Shown here one piece after another: positions 31,652 through 39,348 of a stretch of DNA of 64,000 nucleotides. The DNA comes from Streptomyces filamentosus (lineage in GTDB: Bacteria > Actinomycetota > Actinomycetes > Streptomycetales > Streptomycetaceae), in contig NZ_BNBE01000002.1 in NCBI RefSeq assembly GCF_014654895.1, forward strand, positions 1,364,001 through 1,428,000. Direction: 5' to 3'. The translations under genes and the position numbers were made by a program. The stretch's first letter is position 1, and every line of letters starts with the position of its first letter. The notes below the pieces were generated by a model, which had not been told where the DNA came from, did not search any database, and saw nothing but the letters and a program-made list of their open reading frames with translations.

Positions 31652-32434
31652 ATGGAGATCAATGCCACGTACAACAGTCTCGTCGCCGTCGGGGACAGCT
31701 TCACCGAGGGTATGTCGGACCTGAGGCCCGACGGTTCCTACGGGGGGTGGGCGGACGTCCTCGCGAGCCGGCTCGCGGCCCGCGCGCCGGGCTTCCGCTA
31801 CGCGAACCTCGCCGTCCGCGGGAAGCTCATCGGCCAGATCGTCGAGGAGCAAGTCGCCCTGGCCGCAGAGATGAAGGCCGATGTGGTGACCCTCGTCGGG
31901 GGCCTCAACGACACCCTCCGCCCCAAGGTGGACATGGGCCGCGTGAAGGGTCTCCTGACGGAGGCCGTGGAACGCCTCACACCTTCCTGCGGACAGCTCG
32001 TCCTGATGCGCAGCCCCGGCCGGAACGGTCCGGTGCTGGATCGTTTCCGTCCCCGGATGGAGGAGCTCTTCGCCCACATCGACGAGCTGGCCGGCCGGCA
32101 CGGCGCCCTCGTCGTCGACCTGTACGGCGCGCCCGTCCTGGCCGACCCCCGGCTGTGGGACGTGGACCGGCTGCACCTCACCGCCGACGGGCACCGGCGG
32201 GTCGCCGAGGCGGTGTGGCAGACCCTGGGCCTCGCGCCCGAGCAGGACTGGCAGGCGCCGCTGCCGGACGCCGCGCGGGTGGGGTGGGTGACGCGGCGCG
32301 CGGCGGACGCCCGGTTCGCGAAGGAGCACCTCGGGCCGTGGATCGGCCGCCGGCTCACCGGCCGCTCGTCCGGCGACGGCCGCCCGCCGAAGCGCCCCGA
32401 GCTGCTGCCGTACGAGGCGCGCTCCGAGGCCTGA
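31652..32434 (+). CDS. SGNH/GDSL family hydrolase
   Basis: Esterase or lipase of 260 residues, cytoplasmic by appearance. The four family blocks are present: GDSFTEG with the nucleophile Ser (about 14-20), a Gly in the second block, GGLND (about 83-87) for the oxyanion hole, and DRLHLTADGH near 170-179 with the catalytic Asp and His. No signal peptide. ATG at 31652 is preferred over an in-frame ATG at 31637 because the latter overlaps a likely -10 box. Divergent from the MDMPI fusion gene. Substrate unknown. Confidence 0.9.
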   Translation: MEINATYNSLVAVGDSFTEGMSDLRPDGSYGGWADVLASRLAARAPGFRYANLAVRGKLIGQIVEEQVALAAEMKADVVTLVGGLNDTLRPKVDMGRVKGLLTEAVERLTPSCGQLVLMRSPGRNGPVLDRFRPRMEELFAHIDELAGRHGALVVDLYGAPVLADPRLWDVDRLHLTADGHRRVAEAVWQTLGLAPEQDWQAPLPDAARVGWVTRRAADARFAKEHLGPWIGRRLTGRSSGDGRPPKRPELLPYEARSEA

Positions 32435-32590
32435 CCCGGCCAGGGCCCCGGGACACGGGGCTCCTGCACCGGACACGGACGGGGGTACGGCGGCGAGCGC
32501 GCGCCCGGACCGCGTGAGCTGCGTCTCGTAGCAAGCTCCAGCCGGGACCACGGCGCTGGCCTGCAGAAATCACCAGTAAACTCTGGACAC

Positions 32591-34033
32591 GTGACTGCTG
32601 CGACTGTGAAGCCCCGTATCCCCAACGTCCTGGCCGGCCGCTACGCCTCCGCGGAGCTCGCCGTCCTCTGGTCCCCCGAGCAGAAGGTGAAGCTGGAGCG
32701 CCAGCTGTGGCTCGCCGTGCTGCGTGCCCAGAAGGACCTCGGGATCGAGGTTCCGGACGCGGCGATCGCCGACTACGAGCGCGTCCTCGACCAGGTCGAC
32801 CTCGGCTCCATCGCCGAGCGCGAGAAGGTCACCCGGCACGACGTGAAGGCCCGCATCGAGGAGTTCAACGCCCTCGCCGGCCATGAGCACGTGCACAAGG
32901 GCATGACCTCCCGTGACCTCACGGAGAACGTCGAGCAGCTCCAGATCCGCCTCTCCCTGGAGCTGGTGCGGGACCGTACGGTCGCCGTCCTCGCCCGTCT
33001 GGGCAAGCTGTCCGCGGAGTACGGCGAGCTGGTCATGGCTGGGCGTTCGCACAACGTCGCCGCGCAGGCCACCACCCTCGGCAAGCGCTTCGCGACCACC
33101 GCGGACGAGCTGCTCGTGGCGTACGCCCGCCTGGAGGAGCTGCTCGGCCGCTACCCGCTGCGCGGCATCAAGGGCCCGGTCGGCACCGCCCAGGACATGC
33201 TCGACCTGCTCGGCGGCGACGCCGGCAAGCTCGCCGACCTGGAGCAGCGCATCGCCGGTCACCTCGGCTTCGCGCACGCCTTCACCTCGGTCGGCCAGGT
33301 CTACCCGCGCTCGCTCGACTACGACGTGGTCACCACCCTGGTGCAGCTGGCCGCCGCGCCGTCGTCCATCGCCAAGACGATCCGCCTGATGGCCGGCCAC
33401 GAGCTGGTCACCGAGGGCTTCAAGCCCGGTCAGGTCGGCTCCTCCGCGATGCCGCACAAGATGAACACCCGCTCCTGCGAGCGCGTCAACGGCCTCATGG
33501 TCATCCTGCGCGGTTACGCCTCGATGACCGGCGAGCTGGCCGGCGACCAGTGGAACGAGGGCGACGTGTCCTGCTCCGTGGTCCGCCGCGTGGCCCTGCC
33601 GGACGCCTTCTTCGCGCTGGACGGCCTGCTGGAGACCTTCCTGACCGTGCTGGACGAGTTCGGCGCCTTCCCGGCCGTCGTCGCCCGCGAGCTCGACCGC
33701 TACCTCCCCTTCCTCGCCACCACCAAGGTCCTCATGGCCTCGGTCCGCGCCGGCGTGGGCCGCGAGCTCGCCCACGAGGCGATCAAGGAGAACGCGGTGG
33801 CCTCCGCCCTCGCCATGCGTGAGCAGGGCGCCGAGCGCAACGAGCTGCTCGACAAGCTCGCCGCCGACGACCGCATCCCGCTGGACCGCGCGGAGCTCGA
33901 CGGCCTGATGGCGGACAAGCTCTCCTTCACCGGCGCCGCCGCCGACCAGGTCGCCACCGTGGTGTCCCGCATCGAGGAGCTCGTCAAGCAGCACCCGGAG
34001 GCCGCCGCGTACACCCCCGGAGCCATCCTCTGA
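32591..34033 (+). CDS. purB: adenylosuccinate lyase
   Basis: Fumarase-superfamily enzyme of 480 residues acting twice in purine synthesis: on SAICAR and on adenylosuccinate, releasing fumarate each time. The superfamily signature is GSSAMPHKMNTR near residues 283-294. KGMTSRDLTENVEQLQIR and AGRSHNVAAQATTLGKR supply other active-site segments. The start is GTG at 32591; TAAACT 10-15 bases upstream may be a -10 box, giving a short or absent leader. The next gene begins right at its stop codon. Confidence 0.96.
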   Translation: MTAATVKPRIPNVLAGRYASAELAVLWSPEQKVKLERQLWLAVLRAQKDLGIEVPDAAIADYERVLDQVDLGSIAEREKVTRHDVKARIEEFNALAGHEHVHKGMTSRDLTENVEQLQIRLSLELVRDRTVAVLARLGKLSAEYGELVMAGRSHNVAAQATTLGKRFATTADELLVAYARLEELLGRYPLRGIKGPVGTAQDMLDLLGGDAGKLADLEQRIAGHLGFAHAFTSVGQVYPRSLDYDVVTTLVQLAAAPSSIAKTIRLMAGHELVTEGFKPGQVGSSAMPHKMNTRSCERVNGLMVILRGYASMTGELAGDQWNEGDVSCSVVRRVALPDAFFALDGLLETFLTVLDEFGAFPAVVARELDRYLPFLATTKVLMASVRAGVGRELAHEAIKENAVASALAMREQGAERNELLDKLAADDRIPLDRAELDGLMADKLSFTGAAADQVATVVSRIEELVKQHPEAAAYTPGAIL

Positions 34034-34095
34034 CCCGGACCCCCCGGTTCACCCGCGAGGAGCTGGAGGCCGCCCGCGACCGCGTCGTCACCGAC

Positions 34096-34623
34096 GTGGC
34101 CGAGGGCGGCCTCGCCGTTCTCTTCTGCGGCATCAACCCGGGGCTGATGACCGCCGCGACCGGCCACCACTTCGCCCGTCCCGGCAACCGCTTCTGGCCG
34201 GTGCTCCACCGGTCCGGTTTCACCCCTCGCCTGCTGCGCCCCGACGAGCAGGACGAACTGCTCTCGTACGGGCTCGGCATCACCAACGTCGTCGCCCGGC
34301 CGACCGCGCGCGCCGACGAACTGAGCCGCGAGGAGTACGTCGAGGGCGGCCGTCTCCTCACCGCGAAGGTCCTGCGGCTGAAGCCCCGCTGGCTCGCGGT
34401 CGTCGGCGTCACCGCGTACCGCACCGCCTTCGGCGAACCGAAGGCGGCGATCGGTCCGCAGGAACGGACGATCGGCGAGACCCGGATCTGGGCGCTGCCC
34501 AATCCGAGCGGGCTCAACGCCCACTGGACGGCGGAGACCATGGCCGAGGAGTACGCGCGCCTCCGGGTGGCCGCCGGACTGCCGCCCGCCACCGACCCGC
34601 CGGAGGACGCGCACGGCTCGTGA
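34096..34623 (+). CDS. mug: G/U mismatch-specific uracil-DNA glycosylase (Mug type)
   Basis: DNA repair enzyme that removes uracil or ethenocytosine opposite G. The catalytic motif 1 is FCGINPGLMTAATGHHFARP and the second motif is NPSGLNAHWT near the C-terminus. I give the GTG at 34096 (175 residues), but coding-like sequence in the same frame, TPRFTREELEAARDRVV, extends back to the purB stop and resembles the usual start of these proteins. The only codon available there is CTG at 34030, overlapping the purB TGA. The true start is thus uncertain; the family is not. Confidence 0.88.
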   Translation: MAEGGLAVLFCGINPGLMTAATGHHFARPGNRFWPVLHRSGFTPRLLRPDEQDELLSYGLGITNVVARPTARADELSREEYVEGGRLLTAKVLRLKPRWLAVVGVTAYRTAFGEPKAAIGPQERTIGETRIWALPNPSGLNAHWTAETMAEEYARLRVAAGLPPATDPPEDAHGS

Positions 34624-34812
34624 GGCCGGGGAACCGCGCGACTCCGGCAGCCGACGGCACGTCAGTCCGCCCCGCCTTCCGTGCGGGTACGGCGGCGGGG
34701 CTCGGGTCTCGGCGCGGACACGGCCCGGACACGGCCCGGGGGCGGCCCTCGCCGCTTCCGGAACCATTGAGTACGATCCGCCTGAGACGGGCACGAGCTG
34801 GGAGGACACACG

Positions 34813-35970
34813 GTGGGGCGGCTGACCGGCGGGGATCCGTCTCTGCTGCGGCGGATCAATTCCGCGGTGGTACTCCATGCTCTGCGCGGTTCCGACGCGC
34901 GCACGCTCACGGACCTGACCCGGATCACGGGTCTCTCCCGGCCGACCGTCGAGGGCGTCGTCGAAGGGCTCATCGAAGGCGGGCTCGTCGTCGAGGCCGC
35001 GCCCGAGGAGGGCGGGGCCCGGCGCCAGGGCCGCCCCGCCCGGAGGTTCCGGTTCCGCGCCGAGGCCGGTCATCTGCTCGGCATCGAGATCGGCCCGCAC
35101 CGCGTCGCGGCCCTCCTCTCCGGTCTGGACGGCCGGATCATCGGCGCCGGCGCCCGCGAGGTGTCGGAGACCGCGCCCGAGGACGAGCGCCTGGAGAAGG
35201 TGCGCACGGTCGTCGCGGACGTCCTGCGCCGGGCGGGCGTGCCCCGGTCGAACCTGCGGGCCGTCGGCGTCGGCACCCCCGGCATCGTGGAGGCCGACGG
35301 GACGGTGCGGCTCGGCACCGCGCTCCCCGGCTGGACGGGCCTCGCGCTCGGCGAGCGGCTGCGCCGCTCCTTCCGCTGCCCGGTGATCGTGGAGAACGAC
35401 GCCAACGCGGCGGCCGTCGCCGAGCACTGGAAGGGCGCGGCGACCGACTCCGACGACATCGTCTTCGTCCTCGCCGGGCTGAGTCCCGGGGCCGGTTCGA
35501 TGATCGGCGGCCGGCTGCACCGCGGTTACGGCGGCGCGGCGGGCGAGATCGGCGCGCTGCACCTGCTGGGCCGCGGCGTGACTCCGGAGCACCTGCTGTC
35601 GACGACCGACGAGCCGCTGCACCCGCTGGACGAGCAGGCGGTGGCGGAGGTCTTCGCGCTGGCGAGGAAGGGTGACGCGCGGGCCGAGGCCGCTGTGGAG
35701 CGGTTCACCCAGCGACTGGTGCACGACGTCGGCGCGCTCGTCCTCGCCCTCGATCCGGAACTGGTCGTGATCGGCGGCTGGGCGGCCGGCCTGGACGGAG
35801 TGCTGCAGCCGCTCCGCGAGGAACTGGCACGCTTCTGCCTCCGCCCGCCGCGGGTCGTGCTCTCCCTGCTCGGCGAGGCCGCCGTGGGGACGGGTGCGCT
35901 GCGGCTCGCGCTCGACCACGTGGAGGAACAACTCTTCGTGGTCGAGGGCAGCGTGACGGCCCGACGGTAG
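34813..35970 (+). CDS. ROK family transcriptional regulator
   Basis: Protein of 385 residues: a winged helix-turn-helix at about 10-80 (LTDLTRITGLSRPTVEGVVE) fused to a ROK sugar-kinase-like domain (LLGIEIGPHRVAAL, VGVGTPGIV, ENDANAAAVAEHW). The ROK zinc motif with CxCGxxGC is missing: after GAAGEIGALHLLG no cysteines follow, so zinc and probably kinase activity are absent. It may sense a sugar or act by an altered ligand site. GTG at 34813 has GGGAGG 8-13 bases upstream. Target genes are not evident nearby. Confidence 0.92.
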   Translation: MGRLTGGDPSLLRRINSAVVLHALRGSDARTLTDLTRITGLSRPTVEGVVEGLIEGGLVVEAAPEEGGARRQGRPARRFRFRAEAGHLLGIEIGPHRVAALLSGLDGRIIGAGAREVSETAPEDERLEKVRTVVADVLRRAGVPRSNLRAVGVGTPGIVEADGTVRLGTALPGWTGLALGERLRRSFRCPVIVENDANAAAVAEHWKGAATDSDDIVFVLAGLSPGAGSMIGGRLHRGYGGAAGEIGALHLLGRGVTPEHLLSTTDEPLHPLDEQAVAEVFALARKGDARAEAAVERFTQRLVHDVGALVLALDPELVVIGGWAAGLDGVLQPLREELARFCLRPPRVVLSLLGEAAVGTGALRLALDHVEEQLFVVEGSVTARR

Positions 35971-36013
35971 ACCGGACAGGAGCACCGTTCCGGCCCCTCG
36001 CCGAAAAAGCCGA

Positions 36014-36039
36014 AGACCCGGCCGTGGAGGGCCGGGTCT
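36014..36039. terminator. bidirectional terminator between ROK and GntR genes
   Basis: AGACCCGGCC (36014-36023) pairs perfectly with GGCCGGGTCT (36030-36039) over a 6-base loop, 43 bases after the ROK stop. The convergent GntR gene ends further right. Confidence 0.75.
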
Positions 36040-36050
36040 CGGATCGAACC

Positions 36051-36108
36051 GGATCCGATCAGGCCGAGTCGAGTCGTTCGATTCGGCCGCGTCGACTGGA
36101 TCCGATCA
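36051..36108. repeat. hairpin flanked by 11-bp direct repeats
   Basis: GGATCCGATCA occurs at 36051-36061 and again at 36098-36108 in the same orientation. Between them GGCCGAGTCGA (36062-36072) pairs with TCGATTCGGCC (36078-36088), one wobble pair, loop of five. The arrangement lies between convergent genes. It could be a second terminator or a tiny non-autonomous element. Confidence 0.55.
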
Positions 36109-36176
36109 CCACCCTGCGGTTCGCTCACCGTGCGTCGTACACGGTGAGCCTTGGTGTGCGTCAGTGCGTCGGTGCG

Positions 36177-36917
36177 TCAGGAGGCCATCGCCAGGTCGAC
36201 GGAGTCGCCGAAGGTGAGGCGGCAGGTGTCGGCACGGTACGTGGCGACGGAGACGGCAGCGGTACGGCCGCCGGAGAGGTAACGGGTCGTCACGACCAGT
36301 ACCGGCGAACCGGGCAGACGGTCCAACTCCTTGGCGTCGTCGGCACGGGCGGAACCCAGCTCCACCGAACGATCCTGGCCGTCGAGGGCGAGGTGCTGGA
36401 GCTCGCGCAGCACCTCGCGGGCGCGGGCGGGCCCGGCAGGGGCCTCGACGCCGACGAGTCCCGCGACCGAGGCTGCGGGCACGTACAGCAGCTCCGCGGC
36501 GACGGCCTGGTCCTGACCGATGCGCAGTCGGCGCACCAGGTGCACGTCCTCGTCGGCCGGAACCTCCAGCAGACGGGCTACGGCGGCGGGCGCCGTACCG
36601 AGCACGGAGTCCTGGGCCTGCCAGGCGTCGTCGCCGACACCGGGCCACGCCTGCTGCGTGGTGGAGACGTCGACGCCGACGCGCGGGGGCGCGACCGTGG
36701 TGCCGACACCGCGTCGGCGCTGGAGGCGTCCTTCCAGCTCCAGCTGTTCCAGCGCCTGGCGGAGCGTGGCGCGGGCGACGCCGAAGCGTGCCGCGAGCTC
36801 GCGCTCGTTGGGCAGGATCTCACCGACCGCGAAGTCGGAGTCGAGAGCTTCGCCGATCACCGTCTTGAGGTGCTGGTACTTCGGTTCCTGTACCGATTCC
36901 AGCTGCGTGGTCCCCAC
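36177..36917 (-). CDS. GntR family (HutC/UbiC-type) transcriptional regulator
   Basis: Protein of 246 residues: N-terminal winged helix (about 10-78; GEILPNERELAARFGVARAT is the standard helix-turn-helix) and a C-terminal UTRA-type effector domain of chorismate-lyase fold (about 95-240, including DVHLVRRLR and AVSVATYRADTCRLTF). The effector is unknown; UTRA regulators often sense sugars or organic acids. The start is ATG at 36917. It is divergent from the alpha/beta hydrolase across about 390 bases. Confidence 0.92.
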   Translation of the reverse strand: MGTTQLESVQEPKYQHLKTVIGEALDSDFAVGEILPNERELAARFGVARATLRQALEQLELEGRLQRRRGVGTTVAPPRVGVDVSTTQQAWPGVGDDAWQAQDSVLGTAPAAVARLLEVPADEDVHLVRRLRIGQDQAVAAELLYVPAASVAGLVGVEAPAGPARAREVLRELQHLALDGQDRSVELGSARADDAKELDRLPGSPVLVVTTRYLSGGRTAAVSVATYRADTCRLTFGDSVDLAMAS

Positions 36918-37304
36918 CCTGTCCTCCGCATTTCGCCGTGTCCCGCGGCGTTTCCGCGCCCTTGTTTATTAAAGGTTCCTGCACTAACTCTGCGACCATA
37001 AGGCGAGCCACCCCCTTGGTCAAGACCAATCCTCCGCCGAACGTCCGGAAATGTGACCCTCTGACCTTGATCGTTCACAGGACGTTCGCACCCTCGTGAG
37101 ACGCACGAAGCCCTGAGCCCCGCCTGCCGGACCGGCGGGCGGGGCTCAGGGCTGCTTCGGGGAACCCGGGACGAGGAGGACACATCCCCCGGGGGGCGGC
37201 TCCTTCCTCCCGGACGCCAGTTTCCTCCTGACTCTTGAACTCGTGACTACCGAGCAGTAATTCTTGCTGACAGCACGTCTAAGAAGATGTACGAGGGAGC
37301 CTCC
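36918..37304. other. long intergenic region with an isolated terminator-like hairpin
   Basis: No gene is seen in these roughly 390 bases. AGCCCTGAGCCCCGCC (37109-37124) pairs perfectly with GGCGGGGCTCAGGGCT (37138-37153), with a further small stem in the loop. The flanking genes both point away, so neither ends here. The left part (36960-37080) is unusually AT-rich for the window and may carry promoters. Confidence 0.6.
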
Positions 37305-38144
37305 ATGTCGACACGGATCATGTTCGAGTTCGAGACCCCGCACGGCCACCGCACCACGTCCCTGACGTACGAACGCCGTGGAACGGGCGAGCCTCTGCTC
37401 CTGCTCCACGGCATCGGGCACCACTGCCAGGCCTGGGAACCGGTCCTCGACGTCCTGGCCTGCGAACGCGACGTCATCGCCGTCGACCTGCCGGGTTTCG
37501 GCGCCTCCGACGCGCTCCCGCAGGACTGCGCCTACGACCTGTCGACCGTCACCTCCGTCCTCGCCGCCTTCTGCTCCGCCGTCGGCGTCGAGCGGCCGCA
37601 CGTGGCGGGCAACTCCCTCGGCGGACTGCTCGCCCTCCAGCTCGGCCGGGAGAAGGCCGTCCGCTCGGTCACCGCCCTCTCCCCCGCCGGCTTCTGGTCC
37701 GAGAGCGAGCGCCGATACGCCTTCGGAACCCTGCGGGCCATGCGCGGCGCCGCCCTGGCCCTACCCGCCCCCCTCATCGACCGGCTGTCCCGGACGGCGG
37801 CCGGACGCACCGCGCTCACCAGCACGATCTACGCCCGGCCCGCTCGCCGTTCACCCGAGGCGGTCGTCGCCGAGACGCTCGCGCTGCGCGAGGCCACCGG
37901 CTTCCACCAGACCCTCGCCTCGGGCCGCGACGTGCTCTTCCGCGACGACCTCCCGTCGCTGCCGGTCACCATCGCCTGGGGCACCCGGGACCGGCTGCTG
38001 CTGCGCCGCCAAGGCCTCCGCGCCAAGCGGACCGTTCCCGGCGCGCGGCTCGTACGGCTGCCCGACTGCGGTCACGTCCCGATGAACGACGATCCCGCGC
38101 TCGTCGCGCGTGTCCTCCTCGACGGCAGCGCCCTCTCCGGCTGA
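37305..38144 (+). CDS. alpha/beta fold hydrolase
   Basis: Protein of 279 residues with a complete hydrolase core: LLLLHGIGHHCQAWEP (oxyanion region), nucleophile Ser in VAGNSLGGLLAL (about 104-115), likely Asp in WGTRDRLL, and His in DCGHVPMNDDP (about 258-268). No signal peptide. The ATG at 37305 is preferred over one at 37287 because GAGGGAG lies 8-14 bases upstream of it. Substrate is unknown. Its last 294 bases are overlapped by the convergent transporter frame. Confidence 0.9.
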   Translation: MSTRIMFEFETPHGHRTTSLTYERRGTGEPLLLLHGIGHHCQAWEPVLDVLACERDVIAVDLPGFGASDALPQDCAYDLSTVTSVLAAFCSAVGVERPHVAGNSLGGLLALQLGREKAVRSVTALSPAGFWSESERRYAFGTLRAMRGAALALPAPLIDRLSRTAAGRTALTSTIYARPARRSPEAVVAETLALREATGFHQTLASGRDVLFRDDLPSLPVTIAWGTRDRLLLRRQGLRAKRTVPGARLVRLPDCGHVPMNDDPALVARVLLDGSALSG

Positions 38145-39032
38145 CCCGGCCGGCGCCTTCCGCGAGGTCAGCAGGCCGGTACCGAGCGCGGCACCGGCTC
38201 CCACGAGAAGGCCGCCGACCGCCTGCGGCAGCCCGAGGGTGGCCTCCCCGATCGCGGCCGCACTCAACGCGGCCGCGATCGGGATGGCGCCGGTATAGAG
38301 CGTGGCGCGTTCCATCCCGATGCGCTGGACCGCCATGTAAAAAAGGACGAACCCGACGACGGTCGCGAGCACCGCCTGCCACAGCAATGCACTCGTCTCC
38401 ACAGCGGTCGGCATCCGCACGAACCCGGAACCGTCCACGACGAGGCCGAGCAGCGTGGACTCCACCGCGCCGACCCCGCAGACCGCCGCCGTGAGCAGCC
38501 GGGGACCGAGCGGACGCAGTACGGGCACGGCGAGCACGGTGAACCCGACCTCCCCGGCGAGCGCCGCCGCCGACCAGCCGAGCCCCGCCGTGTCGGTGCG
38601 CCCCCAGCCCTGCACGGTGAAGGCGCCGGCCGCGACGAGCAGGGCCCCGTACAGCACGGTCGGCGCGGGCCTCCGGCCTTCGAGCATCGGCACGAGGACG
38701 GCGACCACGACCGGGGCGCAGCCGACGACCACTCCTGGTACGGCGGGTTCCGCAGTGCGTTCGGCGGCGAGAATGGCGAGATTGAAACCGACCATGCCGA
38801 CGGCGGCCAGGACCGCGATCCGTACCCACTGACCGATGCCGAGGAGACGGAGCGGAGCCAGGCCACCGCGGCCGAGAAGAGGGAGCAGCAGGAGGAAGGC
38901 CGCACCGTAACGGAGGGCCTGCCCGCCCGCGTACGGGTAGTCGCCGAGCAGGCCGTTGGCCGTGAAGGAGGCGCCGACGAGGGCATAGGCGAGGGTCACG
39001 AGCAGGACCCCGCGGAAGGCGTTCGGGTTCAT
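37851..39032 (-). CDS. EamA (DMT) family transporter with a C-terminal extension antisense to the hydrolase gene
   Basis: Inner-membrane transporter of the drug/metabolite superfamily. Residues 1-300 show ten hydrophobic segments in two EamA repeats, ending with a charged TSRK. A normal member would stop here. Instead the frame has no stop until 37851, adding about 95 polar residues that are read from the antisense strand of the hydrolase gene. Either the protein really carries this tail, or a stop has been lost by mutation or sequencing error. ATG at 39032 begins MNPNAFRGVLLV. Substrate unknown; many relatives export amino acids or metabolites. Confidence 0.82.
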   Translation of the reverse strand: MNPNAFRGVLLVTLAYALVGASFTANGLLGDYPYAGGQALRYGAAFLLLLPLLGRGGLAPLRLLGIGQWVRIAVLAAVGMVGFNLAILAAERTAEPAVPGVVVGCAPVVVAVLVPMLEGRRPAPTVLYGALLVAAGAFTVQGWGRTDTAGLGWSAAALAGEVGFTVLAVPVLRPLGPRLLTAAVCGVGAVESTLLGLVVDGSGFVRMPTAVETSALLWQAVLATVVGFVLFYMAVQRIGMERATLYTGAIPIAAALSAAAIGEATLGLPQAVGGLLVGAGAALGTGLLTSRKAPAGSAGEGAAVEEDTRDERGIVVHRDVTAVGQPYEPRAGNGPLGAEALAAQQQPVPGAPGDGDRQRREVVAEEHVAARGEGLVEAGGLAQRERLGDDRLG

Positions 39033-39348
39033 GTCCTCGACGCTAGAAAGGCGCGCGACCCGGGTGAAGGTCCACTTCCATGGCGTCGACGGGGACCACT
39101 TCGGTACGCCGGGGTGTCAGGCGCGAACCGCTCGCGCCAGTCCGGAAAGACGGGTGGCGGAAGACCTCGGCGCAAGGCGGACCGACCGGAGCGATCTGTT
39201 CACGTGGGGTTCGTGTGGGCGCCGCTCCTGGCCGTTAGGCAGGTGGCTGGTGCGAACTCTCGTACCAGACGACGCCCTTGACGCCTTGTCGATGGCATCG
39301 CGTCATGTCGCGTCGGTCACGGCCCCTTTCCTTTCCCGGAGGCTCCGC
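39033..39348. other. divergent promoter region upstream of the phoD-like gene
   Basis: About 315 bases between the EamA start and the phoD-like start. An open frame of the phosphatase runs through it but has no coding bias and would put extra sequence ahead of the Tat signal. Its main content is the PHO box at 39198-39219; nothing else was recognised. Confidence 0.6.
39198..39219 (+). promoter_or_regulatory. PHO box (PhoP binding site)
   Basis: Two adjacent 11-base direct repeats, GTTCACGTGGG (39198-39208) and GTTCGTGTGGG (39209-39219), match the Streptomyces PhoP direct-repeat unit, which starts with GTTCA and is 11 bases long. The box is about 130 bases upstream of a PhoD-like phosphatase gene, exactly the kind of gene PhoP activates when phosphate is low. 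Confidence 0.75.

Noticed and set aside
39031..39348. Longer N-terminus for the PhoD-like phosphatase
   Set aside because: The upstream frame is open but would bury the Tat signal more than 100 residues inside the protein and covers the PHO box.
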